Source: Sphingomonas sp. Leaf20 (lineage in GTDB: Bacteria > Pseudomonadota > Alphaproteobacteria > Sphingomonadales > Sphingomonadaceae). Taken from it: a DNA stretch of 64,000 nt. Location: NCBI RefSeq assembly GCF_001421535.1, contig NZ_LMKN01000001.1, positions 744,001 through 808,000 on the forward strand. Direction: 5' to 3'. The translations under genes and the position numbers were made by a program. The notes under the pieces were generated by a model. That model searched no databases. It was not told the DNA's origin and was given only the letters and a program-made list of their open reading frames with translations. This document shows, in pieces, positions 35,701-45,500 of the stretch. Position 1 is the stretch's first letter; each line of letters begins with the position of its first letter.

Positions 35701-36501
35701 ACGTTCGATTTTCCGCTGCTCGACGCCCAGGTCAGCACGCCGACGGGCGATCGCAGCATCGGCTACGACATCCTGTCGTTCGGCTCGCAGGCCGGGGCGC
35801 CGCCGGGTCCCGGTCTGGCCTATTCCAACCTTCAGCTCACCATGAGCAGCCCGCTGGCAACGCCGACGCAGAGCGCGTTCGCGTTCGATCCCTCCAATAT
35901 CGCCTTCGATCTCGGCGCGAGCACGCCGCGCGCGTCGAGCCTGTTTTCGAGCATGGCGCTGCAGCTGCAGAGCTTCATTGCCGCGCCCGACGGCGCGACG
36001 CCGCTCGACCACGGCTTCCTGACGGTTGCCCCCGAGGGACCGACGCTGGCGGCGCTGAGCGGCGGTTGGTACGGCATCGTCTACAAGGTCAATATGGGCG
36101 GCCCGGGTACGCTGGTTGCCGACGCCGGCTTCAGTTCGCAGCTGCTGGTGGCATGGTCGCCGATCGCGGGCACCCCGCCCGCCCTGTTCGTCGGCATCAG
36201 CCTCCCCGGCGCGGCACCGGGCGCAAGCATGTTCAGCCTGCAGGGCGTGATCGACGTCACCACCGGCCCGATCACGCTGCTGCAACCGGTCGCGGGACAG
36301 TTCTCGATCAAGCTTGCCGATATCGGCGTGACCTTCCTCGGGGTGAAGAAGATTCCCGACGGCACCATCCACTTCTTCCTGTTCGGCGACCCCGGCGGCG
36401 GCAGCCTGGGCTGGTACGCCGCCTACAATTCGGCCTCGGGGGCGATTGCGGCAGCCGGCGATGTCGCGGCGATCGCGGCGCGGTCCGAGGTGGTGCGATG
36501 A
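32758..36501 (+). CDS. Large beta-rich protein of unknown function (1247 residues)
   Basis: I cannot assign a family. The protein starts with GTG inside the stop of the preceding gene (an ATG two codons later is an alternative). It has no signal peptide and no obvious membrane helix. It is rich in Ala, Gly, Pro, Thr and short beta-like segments (ITFLRSLSGIQAV, VDMILPLTGPRAGAFVLTTR). Residues about 535-580 form a basic, Arg/Ala-rich stretch (RSAARAARALRRERRLAADG). The C-terminal 150 residues look like a compact beta domain (GGWYGIVYKVNMGGPGTLVA, then IKLADIGVTFLGVKKIPDGT). The stop overlaps a 17-codon frame that leads into the 3426-residue gene. It is a probable structural partner of that protein. 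Confidence 0.85.
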   Translation: MTMVPAQAVFIPCGPGVYALQAEGADAAYGWVGYALGAQDQPPANQPITLSDAFNRYQGSYIFASAMPSTAGMNGLQANIRAFLRQIDQSAARGLIWLPDPTLANPLPGNAPGRFAITFLRSLSGIQAVENFSLWLGPNNGFTFSVGQNSQIGWSDANQAVTFSGKTGYSYIDPPSGIPGDAGLLVQSNPTGDDVDMILPLTGPRAGAFVLTTRMTPSTTFPTLQPGVGFWANAAGTDIAACFPVLDAATVDPAASVLLATVLDPLDPLNLALPTTGPVTLDGGQLRTGFAVTGVAPAWTSWFRTLDGRAIALTPLEGESVGAFDGPPDHGGGFAFMAQHAGTGIPAPNAGAFALTLAGDYGLATEGMAPGCAGQTLLPGLFGSERFSFTGWDPDQPDAGSRLRFLTAQPAYAPVFPFPAATMTNLEHGMVAAQRLTGTYRTAWASLIGPSPLYQAEPDGGAYYGGAPLGAAGSDGTASRGTPLLGSAPPATSVPQQPGFSVPIAPYAAYVPDPTGWNAAGGTASAVGAFESQILSATRKTILGGARSAARAARALRRERRLAADGVGDAPAGSWTTTRQGLLAQVAATEGATDLLAVALAQYQPRDGGSLTTLGFTAPTATLQDALQTSQLFAVAVNAEPLASFSQTLDIADWQFDVAVGEGVRPIDYSNILLLKYCDGPLIDWARNPNTWVDPLEFSLLSGMDPAFGYTSVSTWLVAYLEAAIASSKTCPLYANIAAIATQADWRGFLALRASLPPASALPPQIAGLAAGIDPSRLYAHHFGATLSRVTLAPDPGTGAPPTAALTIDGVSSLFGLIDYQDPLYLASIAAGSDPDTPLAIDTDDAFGFRVLNLQALFVNARMTSFESRIQLSINELFGAPVTATRRAAPDAGYNPVDPTFPDAWQASEGNGVVLAGSAVSQNGKTAYVFRQTRPVLFAIDTPALNAITLSRVQFDTLGVSDDIWPSGTVPTITSRFLLWGTFDFPLLDAQVSTPTGDRSIGYDILSFGSQAGAPPGPGLAYSNLQLTMSSPLATPTQSAFAFDPSNIAFDLGASTPRASSLFSSMALQLQSFIAAPDGATPLDHGFLTVAPEGPTLAALSGGWYGIVYKVNMGGPGTLVADAGFSSQLLVAWSPIAGTPPALFVGISLPGAAPGASMFSLQGVIDVTTGPITLLQPVAGQFSIKLADIGVTFLGVKKIPDGTIHFFLFGDPGGGSLGWYAAYNSASGAIAAAGDVAAIAARSEVVR

Positions 36502-36551
36502 GCCGGGTCGACGCCCTGTGCGGCGCGTTTGGGGTGACCGCCGATGTCTGA
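36498..36551 (+). CDS. 17-codon bridging frame (possible translational coupler)
   Basis: ATG at 36498 overlaps the stop of the 1247-residue gene (ATGA). The frame encodes MSRVDALCGAFGVTADV and stops at 36549-36551, five bases inside the next gene, whose ATG is at 36544. Ribosomes finishing this short frame would arrive at the giant gene's start. It could be a real leader or just a chance frame. The double overlap is the only support. Confidence 0.4.
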   Translation: MSRVDALCGAFGVTADV

Positions 36552-39500
36552 GTTTCCGCTTGGCGCGCTGGCGCTGTCGCTCGCCGCCGCCGCGCCCGAG
36601 TTCACGCTCGACAGCGCGACCCTCACGACGGCGCTTGCCGGTGGCGCGACCGTCCCCGAGGGGATCGACACGGATCTCGCCAAGGCATTCCAGACCGCCG
36701 GCGGCGGCCCGCTCGTTCTTGGCTACGCGGCCGACGCGATCTCGTCCGTCACCGCGGACGGCTTCAGCGTGACGGGCGTCCAGCTCGACTTCATCGGCGT
36801 CGCGGTCCCCGATGCGACGATCATTTTCGGGCTCGATCCCGACCATGCGGCGATCTTGCGCATCACGGTCGAGATCAGCCCGGACGGCTGGACCTGGACC
36901 GACCTCACGCCGGCCGCGGCCGGCTGGCCGTTCGACTGCGCGCAGGTCTCCGACGTGTCGTTCACGTTCGATACGATCGACGCGGGCGCGATCCAGACCA
37001 TGGCGGCCAAGCTGGTCCCGCCGGTACCGCTGGGGCCGGTCGCGGCGCTGATCGCGGGACTGGTCTTGCCCGGCGGCGTCCTGCCACTCGCCGGCGCGCT
37101 CGATTTCGCCGCGGTCGACGGCGCGTCCGTCTGTCTTCCAGCGGGACGATTGACCGCGCCACTCATCACGAGCGCGCCGCTGACACTCTTTGGATTCCTG
37201 ACCGTCGACACGCCGAGGATCCGTCTCATCCTGCCGGCAGCGGGCGCTGTCGCACAAGACCCGCGAGGATCGGCGGCAGCCGACGATCCCGGCACGGCAG
37301 CAGCGCCGTCGCTCGACCTGGCCATCGACACCATGGTCGGGGCGACGGGCGAGACCCCGGTCACCTGCGTGCTCAGCGCCACCGTCCCCCCCGATCCCCC
37401 GGCGACCGCCACGAGCGTCGACTTCGTGCTCGAAGCGACGGCGGGCGCGGCCCCGCTCAGTCCGGGCGCGATCGCGGGGCTGGTCGGTGGCCGATATTAT
37501 TTCCAGGACGTACCGGCCGAGCTCCAGGCCTATCTGACCAGCGTCGATCTGATCGACCTTGTGTTCACGGCCCATCTCGATCCGGCGACGCTCATATCGA
37601 TCGTGGCGACGCTCGGCACGCCGCAGCCGATAGGCTGGAACCCGCTGAACGACAGCACCAACGCGCTGTCGCTGACATTCGACGCGGTATCGCTCGTCTG
37701 GACGATCGACGATTCGGGCACGACGCCGACCTCCTCGGCGGTCTTCACCGCCACCGCCGCGCTGCTCCCCGCGATCTTCCCCGGCGTTTTCGGCTTCACG
37801 ATCAGCACCGATCTGACGTTTCACGCGACGTATCAGGGAAGCGTCACGCTCGGCGGATTGGTCGACGGCCTTTCCGCCGGCCAGATCAGCCTGCCATCGG
37901 GGACCGACATCGCGCTGTCCGATGTCGTGTTCGACTATAGCCGAAGCGCAGGCACCTATGCGCTGACCGCCCAGTTGCATGCGGACCTTAATCTCCTCAC
38001 GATCGCAGGCACGCCGCTGCTCGCCGTCGAAAACGCCTCCTTCGTCCTCGCGGCGAGTCCCCCCGCGCAATCGGGAGCGGGAAATGCCGGCCCCGCGCTG
38101 ACGATCTACGACGGATCGTTCACGGGCAGTATCGCGATCGGAACCGTCGATGCGGCGGTGACGGTGCAGCATCGAAGCGGCGGCGTCTGGGCCCTGTCGG
38201 CGACCTTGGTCGAACCGGTCGCGCTATCGGATCTGGTCGACCAGTTTCTCGGACCGCTCAGCCCTTCGCCGTTTCTGCCGGGTGATATCCTCGTCTCCGC
38301 GCTGACCATCGACGCGCAGATCGCGCCCGAGGGCGCGAACGTCGCCACGACCTATACCGTTGCCGGCACGTTCAGCTGGACGCTCACGCTCGGCAGTATC
38401 GTCGCCAAGCCTGCCCAGGCGCAGGTCAGTCTGCTCTACGACGCGGGTCGGGATGAGGGCGAACGCTATACGAGCACGGCAACCACGACGGTCGTCGTGC
38501 TCGGCGCGAGTGTCGTCATCGCGTACAGCTTCGCCGATGCCAACTCGATGCTGCGGCTCAGCTGGGAAGGCGCCACCGCGACGTACACCGCGGGGGACGA
38601 CACGCTCATATTCGCCTTCCCGAGCATCAGCATCGGCGGGGCGATCACCGCGCTGATGCGAACGATCCACGAACCCTATGTCACGCTCTCGTCGCCATGG
38701 GACCTGCTCGATCAGGTCGCGCTCGACGGGCTCGAGATCGGCTTCGCGCTCGCCAAAGACGCGCCGACAGCGATTTCCGCGACCTACACGCTGCCGAGCG
38801 CGATCGATCTGGGGTTCGCCACGATCAGCGGCCTCACCGTCGCAAGGGTTCCCCAAGCGGTCGGCGAACCCCTGATAACGCTGTCGCTCGCGGGCGACTC
38901 GCCGTTGCTGTATCTGCCGGGTGTGGATCCGCGTCTGCTGAAACTCTTCGGCCGGCAAGCGAGCGGCCCGGGTCTCGCGGACGCCGCCCCCGCGGGGCAG
39001 GACGTGCAGGATCTACCCGGCATAGCCGGCCGCGGGAACGATCTGCTCTCGATCGACCTGTTGATCATGGGACAGCGCGTCGGCGTCACCGGAATGACCG
39101 ACGCCACCAGCGTCACGCAGGTGATCGGAGCGCTCACCGCCATTCCGAGCAGCGATGGCGATTCCAACCCGGTCGTGCCGGCCGGCGCGACCCCGTCCGC
39201 GGTCCAATACGCCCGGTCGAGCGACTGGCTGATCGCGTCGCACATGCAGATGCTCAAGACAGATATCGGCTGGACGGTCGACCTGGGGTTCGTCTTTCAC
39301 GATTCCGATTTCTACGGGCTGCATCTGGAGATGGCGGGTGGCAAGGCGAAGGCGCTCGCCGGGCTCGCAGTCGACATACTCTACAAGAAAGTGACCGACC
39401 GGGTCGGGCTGTACCAGATCGACTGGCGCTTCCCCGATTCTGTCCGCACGCTTGATTTTGGTGCGGTCTCGGTGGTGCTCCCGGACATCGGCGTGCAGAT

Positions 39501-42500
39501 CTACACCAATGGCGATTTCATGATCGACATCGGCTTTCCGCGGAACATGGATTTCAGCCGGTCCTTTGCGTTCTCCGCGATCATCGCGGGGCTCCCCGTG
39601 ACGGGTGGCGGCGGGGTATATTTCGGCAAGCTGAGCGGCGCCACGTCGACCGTCACGCCGGCGACCACGCTCGGTACGTTCGACCCGGTCATCGCCTTCG
39701 GGATCGGTTTCCAGCTCGGGCTGGGCTACAGCTTTACCGCCGGACCGCTCAGCGCGGGCTTCTCGCTCACCGCCGTCGCCATGATCGAGGGCGTGATCGC
39801 GTCCTGGCACCCCTATCTGCCGCCCGCGCAGCTCGGAAACAGCGTCCAGCACGACTATTATTTCAAACTGATCGGCACCGTCGGCCTGATCGGACTGCTA
39901 TATGGATCGGTCGATTTTGCGATCGTCCGGGCATCGCTCAGCATCAACATCACGCTTACGCTGACCATCGCGTATGAGTCCTTCCAGCCGATCACGATTT
40001 CGGCAGGCGTATCGGTATCCGTGGCGCTCACGGTGCGGATCGATCTCGGCCTGTTCACGATCAGCTTCGATCTGTCGTTTCACACCGACGTCCATTGCAA
40101 CTTCATGATCCAGGTCGACGACGGCACCGCGCCCTGGCTGCCGCCGCCTGGCGCGGGGGTCGCCGGACCGACCGATCGCACGCTGATCATGCTGCCGACG
40201 CCGACGCCGCGCGGCGAGGCACGGCCCCGCCTGCGTAGCGCGGGCGACGTCGGGCCGGTGCTCGATCTGTATGCGACCGTCGCCTACACGGTCGTGGCGG
40301 CCGAGGGGGACACCGACCCGGCCGCGCAGACGGGCGCGTTCGTCGCCGTATTGATGATGGATGCGCCATCGCAGTCGGGCGTGCCGGCGACCAGCGCGAC
40401 ATCGTTCGAGACGCTGTGCGAGAACCTGCTGCCCTGGCTGGTCGGTCATCTCGGCGGCGACGCGGCGCGCCTGACACCCGCCATCCTCCAGGCCTATATG
40501 GACAGGCTCGCCGACCTTGCCGATCCACCGCTCGATTTCGACGACTATCTGAGCTTCCTGTCGGGGTTCACGATCACTCTGCACGCGCTGACCGCGGTGA
40601 ACCAGCGTGCGCTCGATCCCGGATCGGTGCCGGTGCCGCCGATCGACGGATTGATCGCGACGCCGAGCCTCAACGGCACGACCGGGCAGAGCGTCGATTT
40701 CTCCCGCTACGTCATCGTTCCACCGGGCTACCGCGATGGCGTCGCGGCGCTGTTCGCAAGCCTTGCCGCCGAGCTCGAAACCGCGGGCGCGCAGGCGCCG
40801 TCACGCGTCATCCTGCCGCGGCCGTCGCGGGCGGCGGCAGAGATACCCAGATCGATGGCGGCGATGCTGTTCGTCGACATGATGATGCTGACGGGGCGGC
40901 AGCTGTTGCAGGCGGCGTGCAACGCGTTCCGCAGGTTCGACTTCGCGCTCGCGACGGCCGACACGCTTGAGGCCATCCTCGACTGGAGCAGGACGAGCGG
41001 TACCGCCGACGGGCTCGGCATCACGGTCGACGATATCGTCCTGCCGAATGCGGCGACACCGCTCGCCGCCGGCGTCCTCCTCGTTCCGGCGGCGGCGTAC
41101 ACGATCCGCAACGGCGACAGCCTCGCGACGATCGCACAGCGTTTCGCGATCGAGGCCGCCGACCTGATCGCCGGCAATCCCGACGCCCGCGTGCTGTCGA
41201 CCGGGATCGCCATCCCGGTGAACGGCGGGTCCTTTCTCACGCCGCCCGCGATCAGCTTTGCCGAATTGCTGAACGCGCTGGGTCGGATCGAGCCCGCCAC
41301 CGCCTGGACGCCCGCGCAACTCGCCACCGCGATCGGCACGATGCACGCGCTGATCGCGGGGCAGCAGCTGCACGTGCGGCGCGATCCGCTCGATGCCGGA
41401 CTGAGCCTTGCGGTGGCGGCCGGCGATACGCTCGCGGCGATCGCGGCGCGCTATGGCACGACCGTTTCGGCGATCGGCGCGGTGCCGGCCAACCAGAGCA
41501 TCCCGCTGTTCGATGCCGCGACGACGCCCAGCATCCCGCTCGACAACGTCACGCAGGCGAGCAGCGATGCGCTGTGGACAGCCATCTGCGACGACGACCA
41601 GCTTGCCACGATTGCCGGAATCGTCACGCGTTTCATGACCGCGGGCGTGCGCTTGCCCGTCACGACCGCGCAGGGCGCGCTATCGCTGTCGGCGGCGTTC
41701 ACCGCGAACACCAGCCCGCAAGGCGAATATGGCCTTTATCAGCTGACCGGGCAGCAATTTCCGGCGGCGGCGGGCCTGGTGCCCGCCGCGGGCGAGTATA
41801 GCCTGACCGTCTCAAGCCTCCCCGGACATCTGACGTTCGTCTCCTTCGATACGCCAGCGGGCAGCGTCGTCGACCTCGTCGATCCGCTGGCTCAGCTCGG
41901 TCCGATGCTCGCCTGTGCGCAGGCCGGGGCGTTCGATCCGCCGACCGATTTCCGTATCCTGCCGGCGGTCGCGCGGGCGCCGCGGACCTGGCCGCTCAGC
42001 ACGGGCGTCGGCTTCGTCGCCGCCGATCCGACGGCGATCGGCCTGCTCACGATCCCTCCGACCGAGCCCCTGCAGCCCGAACGATCGCTGTTGCCGATGC
42101 TGTGGCGGGTGCCGCAGACGCTGCTGGCCGACGCGGCGGCGCGCGCGCGGCGGCTGAACGCCGCGGGTGTCCCCTACGCGGCGCAGCTGTCCTATTGCGA
42201 GGCGCTCGACCCCGAGGCGCTGACCGTCGATCCGATCAGCAAGGCACCGGTCCAGACCCCGCTCGGCCAATATTGCTGGGCGACGCGGATCGGGTTCAGC
42301 GTTCGGCGATTGCCACCGGCCACCGCCGGCGCGGCGTTCGCGAAGACGCGCGGCTTCACCTATGAGGTCATGGCGCCGGACGCGACGCAGGCGTCGCTGC
42401 TCGAACAGCTCGTCTCGGCACTGGGGCTGAACGACAGCCACGCCGGCACCGATGCGCTGATATCGGGGTTGTACCTGGCGTACGCGCAGGGCAGCGGCAA

Positions 42501-45500
42501 GGATGCGCAACTGCTTGCACCCGAAGATCCCGCCGCCCCGGCGTTCTTTAGCCGCACGACGCTGTCGACGCAGGCGAACCCGGCGCCGGCGACAGCAGCG
42601 CGCGACGCCGATCCGCCCGCCCCCGCCCCGCCAATCGGCAACATCGCCAATCCCCCGGATCAGGTCGCGCAATTGCTGTGGGAACTCTCGACGGTGCGGT
42701 CGGGCGGGTATTTCCTGACTTGGGATCGGCTGCCGGCCTCGGCGTTCGACGCGACGGGCAAGGCGGATCTCGTGCTGCTGTTCTGCTATCCTCGCGGCGG
42801 CGCGCTTATCCAGGACCGGCTGACCGCGTTCGTCAACGCGGTGCTGACCAACGATCCGGCAGCCGGGGTGGGCGTGCAGGTCGCGCTCGAGTCGCGCAGC
42901 GCGGCGACCCCGGCACAGCCTGTCGCCGACGCCTCGCTGGCGCAGATGGCGGCGCTTTATGGCCTCAGCGTCGGTCGGATCGCCGAGCTGAACGCGACGT
43001 TCCCGCTTCTGCCCGGGGTCGCGGTGCAGTTCGGTGGCGTCACGCATCTCGTGACCCCCACCGACGCCGGCACGGCGGACGCGTGGGATGCAATCGCGGC
43101 GTCCTATCCCCCGCTCACCGGCACGCAGATATCCGCAGCCAATCCAGGCGTTAGCGCCACCGCGGGCACCGCGCTGTACCTTCCGCCCATCCCCTATGGG
43201 ACCGTGGCGGGCGACACGCTGGCCTCGCTCGCCGGGCGCTATGGCATCAGCGTCGATGACCTCGCGACGGGGGTGGCGGACGCCGCGATGCTCACCTCGC
43301 CGGGCACGGGCGGCGCGACGCTGACGATCGATCCGCAGGCGCTCGACGTGCGCCCGGGCGATTCATCGGGCAACGTCACCTTCGAACTGACCCGGCCGGC
43401 ACCCGATCCCACCGACATTTCACCCGGAGCGACGCTCGCGCAGCTTTTCACATTGCTCGGGACGGGGCTTGTCGGGAATCGCTATTTTACCGCCAGTCGC
43501 GGCGCGCCAATCGGTCCGCAGCCGTTGAACGACCCTATGGATGCGACAGCGACGCGGCGGGCGGCGGAACAGCGGCGCGCCATGGCCGACCCTGTCCTGC
43601 GGCGTGCGCTGCTCGTCGCCGCGGCCGATACCGCGCCGCGCTGCTATCGCCAGACATTCGGGCTGCTTTCCAGCGCGCAGACCAATGTCGCGCCGACGGG
43701 CGGCGGTGCGGGGCAGCCGCTCGGCGCGGACAGCCCCTATCGCGGCGTCGGCACGCTCGCTCAGCTCGAGCTGGGCTGGCGCGACCTGTTCGGCAACCGG
43801 CTGATCGACCAGTTCGCGGCACCGTCGCCCCAGTACAGCGGTGCGGTCAACGGGCAGATCGTACCCCTGCTCTACCGCGACACGCTGATCGGCCCCGCGT
43901 CATGGCCCAATTTCGCGCTTCATTATGCCTATGCCGCCGGCGAACTCGCGATCACGCTGTCGTTCTCGACCACTGCCTATCTGGATCCCGACAGCGGACA
44001 GGCCGCGGCCGTGCGCGACACCCTGTGCTACACAAAAGTCTGGTATCAGTTGAACCAGGATTACGGCACGAACACCTCGCCCTGGGCGAGCGGCGAGGCG
44101 GTCGGGTTCGCGCTGTACACGGATCTGCTGGCGGTGCCCGATCTGGCGCTCAGCGACGCACAGGCGCAGATATTTCGCGATTTCGTCGACCAGACGCTCG
44201 CCTATCTTGCAGCCGTACAGGCTGGCCAGGCCGGCACCCCGCCCCTGGCTGCGTGCCTGTCGATCCCGGTCAGCGTCGATGCGGTGGCGCCGGGCAATAT
44301 CCTGCCGCTGACGATGTCACTCACGCTCTGCCGCCAGGGACTGCTCGTCGATTCCGCGCTGGCGGGTCTCGCGGACGGCGAGCGGGCGTCGATCGACATC
44401 CTGCCGATGCCCGACGGCGATGCCGATGCCGGAAGCGGCTATTCGCAGTTCGCCGCGCAGTTCGAGGCGATGTTCGTCGCAGCCGCAGGCGGCTGGTCGC
44501 TCAGGGTCGGCACCTCCCCCGCCAGCGGTGCGGCGGCGGATGTCGGCGACCGGCGCACGCAGAGCCTGTGGGCGGTTCGCATGGCCGATGCGCCGCTTTC
44601 CGCCACGCCGAGCGGGCTGGGGTTCACGCTCGCCGATCTGCCGCTGTATTACGCGCCGTTGCCGCTCGCGACGCATCTGGTCAGCGACGAATTCGCGCTT
44701 TACCCCGCCTATGACGGCACGCAGAATTTCCCGCCCGCCCAGTCGCCGGTGACGCGGAGCTTTACCGGGATCGATCCGAACGTCTGGTTCCAGCTCGTGC
44801 TCGACGCCATCGACGCCGCGCTCGCACCCGACCTCGCGGCCGCGCTCTATCTGTTCGACAGGAGCCGGGGGATCGCCGATCCGCTCACCGATGGCGCGCT
44901 CGCGCAGCTGCTCCTGATCAAGGCCGCGCTGGCCGGCTCGATCGCCGCGTCGGTCCAGCCGATCTTCGCATCCCCCGGCGCCGACAGTCCCTGGCCGACG
45001 CCCGACCCCGCCAGCCGGCAAACCGCATGCGAGACGCTGCGCCAGGCGTTGCTCGACCGTCTCGGGCCGGCGTTTTCGACCACCGCGATCACCGTCTTCC
45101 AAGCCGATGCCGTGTCCGGCGGAGCCGTGAATCTGTACGGCAAGCCACGCGCGACACTGGCGGAGACCGCCGTCGCGGGCGCCAATGCGACCTTCGCGCT
45201 GTCCACGACGCGGCTGCCGCTCGACCCCACAAGCCCGGCGCGGCTGGGCTTCCTGGTGGATTCACGCAACGTCGCGACGAGCAGCGCCGCCTATTTGTCG
45301 CTCGAATTCGAATGGGCCATCACGCATGTCGAGCACGCGATCCGAAGCGTCCCGGGCATTGCCGGCTATACGGACAGCGACTGGATCGCCTTCGTCACGC
45401 CGTTCGCCCCGCGCGCCTTCAATCCGGACAGCACCGGCACCGCACAGGCGATCGACGTGCCCGTCGTGCTGCGCGCGCTGCCGCAGCCGCCGACGATGCA

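Noticed and set aside
35608..38172. 854-codon minus-strand frame across the two giant genes
   Set aside because: It crosses the junction of two plus-strand genes and is Arg/Asp/Gly-rich without motifs.
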